Positions 27,893 through 36,895 of a stretch of DNA of 64,000 nt are shown here, one piece after another; positions within the stretch are counted from its first letter, which is position 1, and each line of letters begins with the position of its first letter. Made by a program: the position numbers and the translations under genes. The notes under the pieces were generated by a model that had not been told where the DNA came from, searched no databases, and saw nothing but the letters and a program-made list of their open reading frames with translations. Origin of the DNA: Pseudophaeobacter sp. EL27 (GTDB lineage Bacteria > Pseudomonadota > Alphaproteobacteria > Rhodobacterales > Rhodobacteraceae); assembly GCF_900313025.1 (NCBI RefSeq), contig NZ_OMPQ01000008.1:582482-646481 (forward strand). Direction: 5' to 3'.

Positions 27893-28362
27893 CAGCCAAC
27901 CCCGGTTGAGCCAAAACCGCCGCTACCGCGGTCGGTTCCGGACAGGGCATCAACCAGAGTGATTTGCGCCTGTAGCACCGGGGCCACCACCATCTGGGCA
28001 ATCCGGTCACCATGGGCAATGGTAAAATCCGCCTCTCCCGCGTTCATCACGATCACCCCCAGGGGGCCGCGGTAGTCGCTGTCGATGGTGCCGGGGCTAT
28101 TGGGCAGGGTAATCCCGTGCTTCAAGGCAAGCCCCGACCGCGGACGGATCTGCACCTCGTATCCCAGAGGGATCTCCAGCCGCAGCCCGGTCGGCACCAG
28201 CGCACGGGCACCGGGGGCCAGGGTCAGACTGCTGCGATCTGGCAGATTGGCCCGCAGATCTGCGCCGGCCGCTCCGGGCGTTTCATAGGCTGGCAGGGGC
28301 AGACTTTGATCTGCGCCTTCGTCGTGGATCACCTTGATCTCAACCATAGGGGCCTCGTTCAT
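27892..28362 (-). CDS. dut: deoxyuridine 5'-triphosphate nucleotidohydrolase
   Basis: 156-aa trimeric dUTPase that hydrolyses dUTP to dUMP, keeping uracil out of DNA. All five motifs are visible: [33 protein letters not shown] and the C-terminal [10 protein letters not shown]. It follows coaBC by 67 bases, the usual order in proteobacteria, and its stop shares a base with the start of the MoeB-like gene (TGATG). Confidence 0.95.
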   Translation of the reverse strand: MNEAPMVEIKVIHDEGADQSLPLPAYETPGAAGADLRANLPDRSSLTLAPGARALVPTGLRLEIPLGYEVQIRPRSGLALKHGITLPNSPGTIDSDYRGPLGVIVMNAGEADFTIAHGDRIAQMVVAPVLQAQITLVDALSGTDRGSGGFGSTGVG

Positions 28363-28429
28363 TGAATTGGAAACTTATGGGGGATGCTCTATGGCCAGTC
28401 CCGTGCCGCATAAATTTGATAGCTTGGAG

Positions 28430-29644
28430 TCAGTCTAGGCTCTGTAGCGCGGTGGCGATACGACTGGCGAGCCGGGTGGCGACCTCTGCCTTACCCATGC
28501 GCGGCCAGTCCTCTGCGCCCTGATCCGAAATCAGGATCACCGCATTCTCCTGCCCCCCCATGTTTCCCGTCGCCGGTGAAACATCATTGGCCACGATCCA
28601 GTCGCAGCCTTTGCGCAGGCGCTTGGCGGTGGCGTTTTCCACCACGTCATTGGTCTCGGCGGCAAAGCCAACCACCAGAGCGGGGCGGCCCCTCTCCATC
28701 CGGGACACGGCCTTGAGGATATCCGGGTTCTCGGCAAACTCCAGCACTGGCAGCCCGTCCTTTGATTTCTTCAGTTTGCGATCCGAGGCACTAGTCACCC
28801 GCCAATCGGCAACCGCTGCCGCAAAAACGCCTGCATCCACCGGCAGGGCTGCCTGCACTGCCGCTTCCATCTCTAGCGCGCTTTGCACCGAAACGACCTC
28901 TACCCCCTCAGGGGGAGGGACCTCCGCAGGGCCCGTGACAAACACCACCTCAGCGCCCTGATCGCGCAGAGCACGGGCCAGCGCTGTCCCCTGCGCCCCG
29001 GAGGAGCGATTGGCGATATAGCGCACCGGATCAATTGGCTCATGCGTCGGACCGGAAGTGACCAGAATACGCCGCCCTGCCAGGGCACCCGGCTGGGTCG
29101 CTTCAGCGAGCTGCGCCGTGATCGCGGCCAGGATCTCGGCGGGTTCTGCCAAGCGGCCTGGGCCATATTCACCACAGGCCATGCCGCCCTCATTTGGTCC
29201 AACAAAGCTCACCCCATCCCCGCGCAGGGTTTTGATATTGCGCTGAGTCGCGGCATGTTCCCACATCCGGACATTCATCGCAGGCGCCAGCAGAACCGGG
29301 GTATCCGTCGCCAACAGCAGGGTTGAGGCCAGGTCATTTGCAAGCCCCTGCGCCATCTTGGCCATCAGGTCAGCGGTGGCAGGAGCAACAACAACCAGAT
29401 CAGCGCTGCGCGACAATTGGATATGGCCCATTTCGGCCTCAGACGTCAGGTCAAACAGATCCCGGTGCACCGCCACCCCGGCAAGGGCAGAAACGGACAG
29501 AGGCGTGACAAACTCTTCGCCCGCGCGGGTCAGAACCGGCGTCACAGAGGCGCCTTGATCCTGCAGCCGCCGGATCAGCTCCAGTGATTTATAGGCCGCG
29601 ATGCCACCACCAATGATCAGAAGAATTTTCTTTCCTGCCAGCAT
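28430..29644 (-). CDS. coaBC: bifunctional phosphopantothenoylcysteine decarboxylase / phosphopantothenate--cysteine ligase
   Basis: 404-aa flavoprotein for two steps of coenzyme A synthesis. The N-terminal CoaC part (about 1-190) starts MLAGKKILLIIGGGIAAYKS and has the PAMNVRMW motif and a substrate-cap Cys in MACGEYGPGR. The C-terminal CoaB ligase part has IDPVRYIANRSSG with its Asn. The start at 29644 is preferred because it begins directly before the conserved strand; a GTG at 29677 would add 11 residues. It heads coaBC-dut-moeB. Confidence 0.94.
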   Translation of the reverse strand: MLAGKKILLIIGGGIAAYKSLELIRRLQDQGASVTPVLTRAGEEFVTPLSVSALAGVAVHRDLFDLTSEAEMGHIQLSRSADLVVVAPATADLMAKMAQGLANDLASTLLLATDTPVLLAPAMNVRMWEHAATQRNIKTLRGDGVSFVGPNEGGMACGEYGPGRLAEPAEILAAITAQLAEATQPGALAGRRILVTSGPTHEPIDPVRYIANRSSGAQGTALARALRDQGAEVVFVTGPAEVPPPEGVEVVSVQSALEMEAAVQAALPVDAGVFAAAVADWRVTSASDRKLKKSKDGLPVLEFAENPDILKAVSRMERGRPALVVGFAAETNDVVENATAKRLRKGCDWIVANDVSPATGNMGGQENAVILISDQGAEDWPRMGKAEVATRLASRIATALQSLD

Positions 29645-29726
29645 CTCGCCTGCCCTTTGTTTTCCGGGCTTGGCCACAAGCCCCCGGCAACATTAGCCTC
29701 TGCGCAACAAAGAGTGAAACGGTTTT

Positions 29727-29811
29727 GCCTCGCCCCGAACCCTGCCTGTGCCTGTCCTTGCTGGACAGCTATTCGGATTTGGAGAAGGCAAGGCAGGGAT
29801 CGGGGCGAGGC
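29727..29811. repeat. 21-bp imperfect inverted repeat at the 3' end of chaN
   Basis: Arms 29727-29747 and 29791-29811 are complementary at 20 of 21 bases. The 43-base spacer contains a second perfect hairpin, CTGTCC-TTGCT-GGACAG (29751-29767). The right arm encodes the last residues of ChaN. No U-run follows on either strand. Confidence 0.8.
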
Positions 29812-30683
29812 ACTGCCGGAGCCGAGAGCACAACATCAAATTGCCCCTGGATAGACCCATCTTCCATTTGCCCCAACGCGCGGATCACGCTGTCTGGCAT
29901 GGCACGTGCCAGGTAGATCGCAAGGCCGCGATCCAACCGCGCATGACCATTGCCTGTGATCACCACCACCGGCCCGCCAGTCTGGCGCAGAGCCGCTTCG
30001 GCGGCAGCGGCAAGGCTGGTGTCTCGCAGCCTTTGAAAATCGACAAGCATCGGCAGGATATCTTCCGGCATAGCATTGCAATGATTGGCCATCTGCTCAG
30101 CCTCGCGCACGGTTTGCTCTGCTTTTGGCAGCGCTTGATCCAGTCCAAACCGTTTTGCATCCGCCCCAAAATGACTGGCCACCCCGGCCTTTAATGCCGC
30201 CTGCGACTCAGCACGCGGCACCAATGCGCCAAAATGCGCGGCCTGCTCCGCCGCCTTGAACACCGGCGCATAAAGCGAAAAATCTGGCCAACCAGAGGCC
30301 TGCCAGTCCAAAGCTCGCGCGGTCGCGTCTGGATCCTGCAGGATCTGCGGTGTCAGACCCTCCGCCTGTGCCTGGGTGATCATCTCCCAAACCAAGGCGT
30401 GTGGCTGTAGCGCGGCGATCAGCTCCGCCTGAACCTGATGATGGTGCGGGTTATCATGCACCTCGCCCAGGATGATCACATCCGCCCCGCTCAAGGCCTC
30501 AGCAACCTCTGCCAGGGTCTCAGCCCGGGTCCCAAACTGGGGCTCAGCCTGAACCACAGAGGCTGTATCATCCGCCCTGATGGCTGTCCCGAGACCTGTC
30601 ACAAGAGCCGTTGCAATGCTGATAGTTGCGAGGCCAGAAACGAACCTCGACGTAATTCCGAGTAAAAAACTATGTTTTTTCAT
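29769..30683 (-). CDS. ChaN-family (haem-binding-like) exported protein
   Basis: 304 aa. A basic N-terminus and hydrophobic stretch (residues 1-36, ending TAIRA-DD) form a signal peptide. There is no lipobox Cys, so unlike some ChaN lipoproteins it should be soluble in the periplasm. The domain core DVIILGEVHDNPHHHQVQAE and LVWEMITQAQAEGL defines the ChaN (DUF399) family, linked to haem binding and iron use. Its start overlaps the rpoH2 stop (ATGA), placing it in a stress sigma-factor operon. Its 3' end forms one arm of a 21-bp inverted repeat. The function is only suggested by family. Confidence 0.82.
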   Translation of the reverse strand: MKKHSFLLGITSRFVSGLATISIATALVTGLGTAIRADDTASVVQAEPQFGTRAETLAEVAEALSGADVIILGEVHDNPHHHQVQAELIAALQPHALVWEMITQAQAEGLTPQILQDPDATARALDWQASGWPDFSLYAPVFKAAEQAAHFGALVPRAESQAALKAGVASHFGADAKRFGLDQALPKAEQTVREAEQMANHCNAMPEDILPMLVDFQRLRDTSLAAAAEAALRQTGGPVVVITGNGHARLDRGLAIYLARAMPDSVIRALGQMEDGSIQGQFDVVLSAPAVPRPDPCLAFSKSE

Positions 30684-31558
30684 GAGAGCAGTTTGTGCAC
30701 TTCTCGCGATCGGGTATCAAGCGTTTTCCGCATTTTCACAAATGCTCCAGCCTCCAGCTGACGCACCCGCTCTTTTGACAGGCTCAACTCGCGGCCCAGC
30801 GCCTCCAATGTGCGCGGCGGGCTGCTCAATTTGCGCGCCACCACAATTCTCTGTTCACGCCCGGTCAGGGTCTGCATCGCCTCCACCAACCATCGACGCA
30901 GTTTGCGGCGATCATGACTGCTCTCAACCAGTTCAGCCGCCTGGGCGCTGTCATCTTCCAGGATCTCGATCCATTCGCGCCCCTCAGCCTCGCTCGACTG
31001 CACCGCATTGAGAGAAAAATCAGACCCCGACAGGCGGCCATCCATCATTTCAACATCGCGGAGAGGCACCCCGATTTCAGAAGCAATTTGTTGATGCAGC
31101 TGATGTTTGTCCAATCGCTGGCCCTGAGTGTGCGCCTGCCGTTCCAACTGGGCCTGTACTCGGCGCATGTTGAAAAACAGCGATTTCTGCGACGCGGTCG
31201 AGCCCGTGCGCACCATGGACCAATTGCGCATCACATAGTCCTGCACCGAGGCTTTGATCCACCAGATCGCATAGGTGGAAAACCGCACCCCCCGGTCGGG
31301 ATCAAATTTATCCGCCGCCTTCATTAGCCCCAGCCCCGCCTCCTGGATGAGGTCATTCATCGGTGCTCCGTAGCGTTTGAACTTCACCGCCATGGAAATC
31401 GCCAATCGCATATAGGCATTGGTCAGCCGATGCAGCGCCTCGACATCGCGGTGATCGCGCCAGGCATAGGCCAGCCTTTTCTCAGTTTCTGCATCCAGCA
31501 GCTCTGCCTTCATCGCCTTCTTTGGCAATGGGTTATCTGTGCTACGGTCAAGCGCCAT
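30680..31558 (-). CDS. rpoH2: RNA polymerase sigma-32-type factor, RpoHII class
   Basis: 292 aa. Region 2 (DLIQEAGLGLMKAADKFDP, RFSTYAIWWIKASVQDYVMRN) binds core polymerase and the -10 element. The RpoH box QKSLFFNMRR (about residues 125-134) marks the heat-shock sigma subfamily, and region 4 (TLEALGRELSLSKERVRQLE) reads the -35. The divergent box compared with classic QRKLFFNLRR points to the second RpoH, which in Rhodobacter serves the singlet-oxygen response. The start at 31558 has GGGGGGAA just upstream; 44 open codons before it look non-coding. It is coupled to chaN by ATGA and divergent from cobU, with 269 bases between. Confidence 0.88.
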   Translation of the reverse strand: MALDRSTDNPLPKKAMKAELLDAETEKRLAYAWRDHRDVEALHRLTNAYMRLAISMAVKFKRYGAPMNDLIQEAGLGLMKAADKFDPDRGVRFSTYAIWWIKASVQDYVMRNWSMVRTGSTASQKSLFFNMRRVQAQLERQAHTQGQRLDKHQLHQQIASEIGVPLRDVEMMDGRLSGSDFSLNAVQSSEAEGREWIEILEDDSAQAAELVESSHDRRKLRRWLVEAMQTLTGREQRIVVARKLSSPPRTLEALGRELSLSKERVRQLEAGAFVKMRKTLDTRSREVHKLLS

Positions 31559-31827
31559 TGTTCCCCCCGGAATCAGTTCGTCTTGAAAACGAGACACTCC
31601 GGCAGCACGTAATTTGGTGAACTCAAATCGGGCCGGATGTCTCAAACTCCGCAGCGCAATGCCACGGCACAGTCTCGAGAAGTTACTCATTGCCCTATCA
31701 TCAGAGCTCTGGTCCTCGCCAAATCCGCGAGCCAGCTATGCGAGTGGATGCTGTCTTCGCCCTTGTTTTGGGCGTCTTCAGCAGGTACGCACAAGAGCGA
31801 AACCGTTCATTTCTAAGGATAAAGAAC

Positions 31828-32346
31828 TTGTCGGCACCTGTCACATTCATTCTGGGCGGCGCCGCTTCGGGAAAGTCCAAATTTGCGGAAGATTTGTGTT
31901 TTAAAACAGCAAAACCAAAGTCTTACCTCGCAACATCACAAGTATTTGATGATGAGATGAAAGCGAAGGTCGCTGCCCATTTACGGCAGCGCGGAGCTGA
32001 TTGGACAACCTATGAAGAGCCTCTGGAGGCCGCAAAGCTGTTGCACCAATTGCCGAGCAATCATGTCTGCCTGCTGGACTGCGCCACCATGTGGTTGACC
32101 AATCACCTGCTGGCCGACCATGATCTGGCTGCGGCCCAGGCTGAGCTGCTGGAGGCCATTCACGCCTGTCCGGCAGAGCTGGTGGTGGTGTCCAATGAGG
32201 TTGGTCTTGGCATTGTGCCGGAAAATTCCCTGGCCCGCCGCTTCCGCGAGGCGCAGGGGCGGCTCAATATTGCACTGGCCGCAGGCGCCGATACCGTGGT
32301 GCAGATTACCGCTGGCCTGCCGCTGGTTTTGAAAGGTCAATTATGA
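31828..32346 (+). CDS. cobU: adenosylcobinamide kinase / adenosylcobinamide-phosphate guanylyltransferase
   Basis: 172-aa bifunctional enzyme (CobU/CobP) that phosphorylates adenosylcobinamide and adds GMP while the nucleotide loop of cobalamin is built. The P-loop is ILGGAASGKS (residues 8-17), followed by the family strand YLATSQVFDDEM and later VVSNEVGLGIVPENSLARRF. I place the start at TTG 31828, with AAGGA 9 bases upstream, because the family begins just before the P-loop; the frame is open further back. The stop overlaps cobC (ATGA). I found no B12-riboswitch box upstream. Confidence 0.9.
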   Translation: MSAPVTFILGGAASGKSKFAEDLCFKTAKPKSYLATSQVFDDEMKAKVAAHLRQRGADWTTYEEPLEAAKLLHQLPSNHVCLLDCATMWLTNHLLADHDLAAAQAELLEAIHACPAELVVVSNEVGLGIVPENSLARRFREAQGRLNIALAAGADTVVQITAGLPLVLKGQL

Positions 32347-32924
32347 ATGCCCGCCTGTACCTTGTCCGCCATGGTCCTACCCATGCCAAAACCATGGTTG
32401 GTTGGTCGGACCTGCCCGCAGATCTCTCTGACACTGCGGCGCTGGCGCGGCTGGAGGCCGCCTTGCCGCCTGAGGCTCTGGTGGTTTCCTCCGACCTGAT
32501 CCGTGCAGTGGATACTGCCACAGCGGTTCAGGGCAATCGCCAACGTCTGCCCCATATGCCCGGCTTGCGCGAAATTCACTTTGGTGACTGGGAGCTGCGC
32601 AGCTGGAAAGAGATCGACGCCGAGGATCCCACCCGCATCCGCGCCTATTGGGAGACCCCCGGCGATACCACCCCACCGGGTGGGGAAAGCTGGAACCAGG
32701 TCTGTGCCCGCGTCAACGATGCCATTGACAGCCTGCTCACCGCGCATGCCGGGCGCGATCTGGTGGTGGTCGGTCACTTTGGCCAGATCCTCACCCAGAT
32801 TCAACGCGCCGAGGGCCTCAGCCCCGAAGCCGCTTTTTCGCACCGTATTGACAACCTGTCGCTCACTGAGCTGTTCTATGGGCCAGATGGCTGGCGCAGT
32901 GGCGCCCTCAATCAGCTTATCTGA
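32343..32924 (+). CDS. cobC: histidine phosphatase, probable alpha-ribazole phosphatase
   Basis: 193-aa phosphoglycerate-mutase-like enzyme. The phosphohistidine motif is LVRHGPTHA (residues 7-15), with a second active-site His in VVGHFGQI. On sequence alone it is a generic histidine phosphatase. The ATGA overlap with cobU makes alpha-ribazole-5-phosphate dephosphorylation in cobalamin synthesis the most likely job. Confidence 0.78.
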   Translation: MNARLYLVRHGPTHAKTMVGWSDLPADLSDTAALARLEAALPPEALVVSSDLIRAVDTATAVQGNRQRLPHMPGLREIHFGDWELRSWKEIDAEDPTRIRAYWETPGDTTPPGGESWNQVCARVNDAIDSLLTAHAGRDLVVVGHFGQILTQIQRAEGLSPEAAFSHRIDNLSLTELFYGPDGWRSGALNQLI

Positions 32925-32936
32925 CCCCAATATATC

Positions 32937-32967
32937 AATATTTGTAATTTGTTTTCACACAAATATT
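32937..32967. repeat. AT-rich 9-bp inverted repeat
   Basis: AATATTTGT and ACAAATATT with a 13-base spacer, in a GC-poor pocket between cobC and the GST gene. It could be an operator for the GST gene or a weak terminator of cobC. Confidence 0.4.
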
Positions 32968-33005
32968 CGATTTTAGAATGTCTCTTGCGGCGTTAGTCTC
33001 CCAGC

Positions 33006-33689
33006 ATGGCTTATGAACTCTATATTGGTGATCGCATGTATTCCAGTTGGTCGTTGCGCGGCTGGCTCATGCTCGAAAAATTTGCAATCCCGCATAGCAC
33101 CCATCTGGTCGGGCTTTACTCCGGCAGTATGGCGCAGGACCTAGCGCATCTAGCACCGGCCCGGCTGGTGCCGACGCTAAAGACCGACCAGGGGCTGGTG
33201 ATCGGGGAGAGCCTCGCCATGGGGGAAACCCTGGCCGAGCACTTCCCCACTGCAGGTCTATGGCCGAAATCCGCAGATCAGCGCGCCACGGCCCGCTGGC
33301 TGGTGACGGAAATGGTGGCAGGGTTTTCCGCCCTGCGCGGTGATTGCCCGATGCAGCTCTCCCATGTCTGGAAGGACTTTACCCCCTCCCAAGCAGTGCT
33401 GGCCGATGTCACCCGGATCGAGGTGCTTTTTGCCCATGCCCGCAGCATTTCAGGCGCGCAGGAGGGATACCTCTTTGGCCACTATTCGCTGGCTGAGGTG
33501 TTCTATACCCCGGTCGCTGCGCGGATCATTGGCTATGACCTGCCAGTCTCTGCCGCGACCCGCGCTTATTGCATGCTGCTTTTGTCGGACCCGGCAGTGC
33601 TGAAATGGCAGGCCCAAGCGCGCGAGGTCACCTATGACCCGGAGCCCTACCTGCTGGATCTGGACCGTGCGACCTGGCCCATCGGCTAG
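33006..33689 (+). CDS. glutathione S-transferase
   Basis: 227 aa. The N-terminal thioredoxin-like domain (ELYIGDRMYSSWSLRGWLML, residues 4-23) has the serine-rich turn used for glutathione in several bacterial GST classes. A helical C-terminal domain runs from about 90 to 215. It likely conjugates or reduces an electrophile with glutathione; the substrate is unknown. It is transcribed alone and precedes yifB. Confidence 0.85.
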   Translation: MAYELYIGDRMYSSWSLRGWLMLEKFAIPHSTHLVGLYSGSMAQDLAHLAPARLVPTLKTDQGLVIGESLAMGETLAEHFPTAGLWPKSADQRATARWLVTEMVAGFSALRGDCPMQLSHVWKDFTPSQAVLADVTRIEVLFAHARSISGAQEGYLFGHYSLAEVFYTPVAARIIGYDLPVSAATRAYCMLLLSDPAVLKWQAQAREVTYDPEPYLLDLDRATWPIG

Positions 33690-33856
33690 TCTTTTCCCAT
33701 CTCGCAGGTCTTTCGCCTGAACCGGCCCAAACTGCCCAAGAGCGTAAGGTCTGCGAGAAATCATCACAAAAATCGCTCTCATCATCCCTATCCTTGCTGA
33801 CTCCAAAACCACGGCGCCTATGGTTTTTCCTTGTTTGTTCAAAGAAATGGAGAGGC

Positions 33857-35365
33857 ATGATCAGCCGCGCCAACACAGTGGCCTTTCACGGCATAGAGGC
33901 CCGACCGGTTGAGGTGCAATGCTCGCTGGTGGCAGGGCTCCCGGCCTTTGCCATCGTCGGCCTGCCGGACAAGGCGGTATCGGAAGCGCGCGAACGGGTA
34001 CGTGCCGCCTTTGCCTCCATGTCAATCGCGCTGCCTGCCAAGCGGATCACCGTCAATCTCTCGCCTGCGGATCTGCCCAAAGAGGGTAGCCATTTTGATC
34101 TCCCCATCGCCCTGGCCCTGCTGGCGGCCATTGGCCTTATCCCGCCGGACGCGGTGGCGCAAACTGTCGCATTGGGGGAGCTGTCACTGGATGGGGTGCT
34201 GATGCCCGTCACTGGCGCCCTGCCCGCCGCGATGGGGGCGGCGGCCCTGGATCGCCACCTTCTCTGCCCAAAACCCTCCGCCGCCGAGGCCGCCTGGGCC
34301 GGTGATGCACTGGTCATTGGTGCCGCTTCCCTGACCGAAGTTGTACGCCATTTCACCGGCGAGATGCCCCTCGCTCCGGCCCGCCCCGGTGAAATACGCA
34401 GCGATCCCACCCAACGCGACCTTCGCGACATCAAAGGTCAGGAACAGGCCAAACGGGCCCTGGAGATTGCCGCCGCCGGTCGCCACCACTTACTGTTGGT
34501 CGGCCCACCCGGATCCGGCAAATCCATGCTGGCTGCCCGCCTGCCCTCACTCCTGCCGCCACTGACCCCGACGGAGGCCTTGGAGACCGCGATGATCCAC
34601 TCTCTTTGTGGTCTCATTGACGAAGGCGGCATCAGCCGCAGCCGCCCCTTTCGCGAACCTCATCACACCGCCTCCATGGCGGCTATTGTGGGGGGTGGCA
34701 GGCGAGCGCAACCCGGTGAAATCAGCCTGGCCCATAATGGTGTCTTGTTCCTGGATGAGCTCCCCGAGTTCAATCGCGCGGTGCTGGAAACCCTGCGCCA
34801 GCCGCTGGAGGCCGGCGAGGTGATGATTGCACGGGCCAATGCCCATATCCGCTACCCCTGTCGGTTTATGCTGGTGGCAGCCGCCAACCCCTGCAAATGC
34901 GGTTATCTCGCCGATGCCGCCCGCGCCTGCGCCCGCGCGCCCGGCTGCGGCGAGGACTATCTGGGGCGTATCTCCGGCCCGATGCTGGACCGCTTTGATC
35001 TGCGTATCGAAGTCCCCCCTGTGGCCTATAAGGATCTGGAGCTGCCTGCGGCCTTTGAGGGGTCAACCGAAGTGGCCCAGCGCGTTACAATCGCCCGTGA
35101 GATCCAGACAGCGCGCTACCATACCCTTTCCGAGGTCTGGCAGAACGCCGATGCCGAGGGGGAGGTGCTGGAACAGGCAACCGCGCTGAGTGCTGAGAGC
35201 CAGGAGTTATTGCAGCGCGCCGCCGAGCAGTTTGGTCTCTCGGCGCGCGGCTATCACCGGGTGATGCGGGTGGCGCGCACCATTGCTGACCTCGCCTGCT
35301 GTGATCAGGTCGAGCGAGGGCATCTCGCTGAGGCCCTCAGCTTTCGGCTGCCGCTCATCGGCTGA
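33857..35365 (+). CDS. YifB-family Mg-chelatase-like AAA+ ATPase
   Basis: 502 aa. An N-terminal Lon-like/ChlI domain (MISRANTVAFHGIEARPVEV, with AIVGLPDKAVSE) is followed by an AAA+ module with Walker A VGPPGSGKSM (about 220-229) and Walker B LFLDELPEF, and a C-terminal Mg_chelatase_C part. Family members (ComM/YifB) act in DNA branch migration during natural transformation in some bacteria. The start at 33857 has GGAGAGG upstream. It is convergent with gshB. Confidence 0.9.
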   Translation: MISRANTVAFHGIEARPVEVQCSLVAGLPAFAIVGLPDKAVSEARERVRAAFASMSIALPAKRITVNLSPADLPKEGSHFDLPIALALLAAIGLIPPDAVAQTVALGELSLDGVLMPVTGALPAAMGAAALDRHLLCPKPSAAEAAWAGDALVIGAASLTEVVRHFTGEMPLAPARPGEIRSDPTQRDLRDIKGQEQAKRALEIAAAGRHHLLLVGPPGSGKSMLAARLPSLLPPLTPTEALETAMIHSLCGLIDEGGISRSRPFREPHHTASMAAIVGGGRRAQPGEISLAHNGVLFLDELPEFNRAVLETLRQPLEAGEVMIARANAHIRYPCRFMLVAAANPCKCGYLADAARACARAPGCGEDYLGRISGPMLDRFDLRIEVPPVAYKDLELPAAFEGSTEVAQRVTIAREIQTARYHTLSEVWQNADAEGEVLEQATALSAESQELLQRAAEQFGLSARGYHRVMRVARTIADLACCDQVERGHLAEALSFRLPLIG

Positions 35366-35504
35366 TGCACCCCACCGCCAGCCGCCCGTAAAACAGCGGC
35401 CATGTTCTCGCAAGGCTTTGCCAGCACGATCCTGGATCAACACGCACGGCAGGTCGGAAAACCGGCAATCGATGGTGAGCACCAAACTCTGTTGGTGCAT
35501 CAGC
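35361..35504. repeat. 11-bp inverted repeat spanning the yifB and gshB stops
   Basis: GCTGATGCACC (35361-35371) and GGTGCATCAGC (35494-35504). Each arm covers or abuts the stop codon of its gene. The 122-base spacer has no gene; it holds a short GGTG-AG-CACC hairpin. Confidence 0.5.
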
Positions 35505-36435
35505 TAACCTTGGCTTCAATCGCTTGCCAGATCTTCTCAGCGATGTTCACCCCGTCAAAGCGTTCCAGCTCCTGGATGCCGGTAGGAGAGGTCACGTTGA
35601 TCTCCGTCAGGTAGTCACCAATCACGTCGATGCCGACAAAGACCTGGCCCTTTTCTTTCAAAAGCGGCCCGATGGCGGCGCAGATCTCCAGATCCCGCTC
35701 GGTCAAGCCAACCTTTTCGGGACGCCCACCGACATGCATGTTCGAACGTGTCTCACCCGCCGCAGGTACGCGATTGATGGCCCCAACGGGTTCGCCGTCC
35801 ACCAGGATGACCCGCTTGTCGCCATTACTCACGTCAGGCAGGAATTTTTGCACGATCAGCGGCTCGCGGCTAAATCCGGTGAACAGCTCATGCAGGGAGG
35901 TCAGGTTGCGATCCTTGGCGTCCAGACGGAACACCCCGGCGCCGCCATTGCCATACAGCGGCTTGAGGATGATATCACCGTGGCGCGCCTTGAACGCCTT
36001 GATGGTGTCCAGATCGCGGGCAATCGCGGTGGGCGGTGTCAGGTCCGGGAAATCCAGCACCAGCAGCTTTTCCGGGTAGTTACGCACCCAGAAGGGATCA
36101 TTCACCACCAGGCAGTCATCCTTCAACCGGTCCAGAAGATGGGTCAAAGTGATGTAATGCATGTCAAAGGGCGGGTCCTGGCGCAGCCAGACCACGTCAA
36201 AATCAGCCAGATCAACTTCGCGCATCTCACCCAGGATGGCAGGTGTACCCGCCACCCGCTGCACCGTCATGTCCTGACCACGCGCGGTGATCTTGCCTTC
36301 CTGATAGGCCAGCTGATCGGGCAGGTAGAAAAACAGCTCATGGCCGCGCGCCTGCGCCTCTTCCGCCAGGCGAAAGCTGCTGTCGGCGTTGATGTCCACA
36401 CCCATAATCGGGTCCATCTGAAAGGCAATTTTCAT
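35500..36435 (-). CDS. gshB: glutathione synthetase
   Basis: 311-aa ATP-grasp enzyme that joins gamma-glutamylcysteine and glycine, the final step of glutathione synthesis. It starts [20 protein letters not shown], contains the ATP-binding stretch [16 protein letters not shown], and ends with the metal-binding [23 protein letters not shown] lies upstream of the ATG at 36435. The nearby rsmI-yraN pair and yifB are its usual alphaproteobacterial neighbours. The product also feeds the glutathione-dependent enzymes in this window. Confidence 0.96.
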   Translation of the reverse strand: MKIAFQMDPIMGVDINADSSFRLAEEAQARGHELFFYLPDQLAYQEGKITARGQDMTVQRVAGTPAILGEMREVDLADFDVVWLRQDPPFDMHYITLTHLLDRLKDDCLVVNDPFWVRNYPEKLLVLDFPDLTPPTAIARDLDTIKAFKARHGDIILKPLYGNGGAGVFRLDAKDRNLTSLHELFTGFSREPLIVQKFLPDVSNGDKRVILVDGEPVGAINRVPAAGETRSNMHVGGRPEKVGLTERDLEICAAIGPLLKEKGQVFVGIDVIGDYLTEINVTSPTGIQELERFDGVNIAEKIWQAIEAKVS

Positions 36436-36519
36436 AGCAGTTTCCCTTTTGCTTTCGCCATAGATGGCGCAGCGGGCTGTCAGGTTCAATATGCCTTGTT
36501 CAAATTGCGCGCCGCAGGG

Positions 36520-36894
36520 TCAGCCCTGACCATAGGCGTTTTCCAGGATCTCGACCTCGCCCGCGCCAAAAACCAAAACCACATCAAGACGCGCCTCGCT
36601 CAGGCTGCCATGCGGTTGCTGATCCAGAAACAGGGCGGCAGAGGCCTGAACGCGCCCCATCTGACGGGGGTTGATCCGGGCAACAGCCGCCTCATAGCTG
36701 GGCCCGGTCTTGACCTCGGCAAAGACCAGCAGAGGGCCTTTGCGCAGGATCAGGTCAATCTCACCCGCTGCCCCGCGCCAACGCTGCTCAACCAGCTCAT
36801 AACCAAGATCGACATAGGCGCGCGCTGCCTGATCCTCAGCTGCGGCCCCTGATAGATGGGCCCGCAATCCGGCAGAGGCAGGCGGTTTGGCCAT
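36520..36894 (-). CDS. YraN-family (UPF0102) endonuclease-like protein
   Basis: 124 aa with the restriction-endonuclease-like core of the family: a Glu before the strand in GYELVEQRWRG, GEIDLILRKG with its Asp, and VFAEVKTG with E-x-K. The residues suggest a Holliday-junction-resolvase-like nuclease, though the cellular role is not settled. It starts 1 base after the rsmI stop, an arrangement shared with E. coli (yraL/yraN). Confidence 0.85.
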   Translation of the reverse strand: MAKPPASAGLRAHLSGAAAEDQAARAYVDLGYELVEQRWRGAAGEIDLILRKGPLLVFAEVKTGPSYEAAVARINPRQMGRVQASAALFLDQQPHGSLSEARLDVVLVFGAGEVEILENAYGQG

Positions 36895-36895
36895 C

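Noticed and set aside
31559-31700. RpoE-type (TGATCC) promoter upstream of rpoH2
   Set aside because: It would be expected from Rhodobacter, but no convincing -35 match is present on the minus strand.
31559-31827. Possible B12 riboswitch upstream of cobU
   Set aside because: I looked for the conserved B12-box sequence and did not see it.
35524-36852. 442-codon plus-strand frame opposite gshB
   Set aside because: Antisense shadow of a certain gshB gene; no recognisable protein features.
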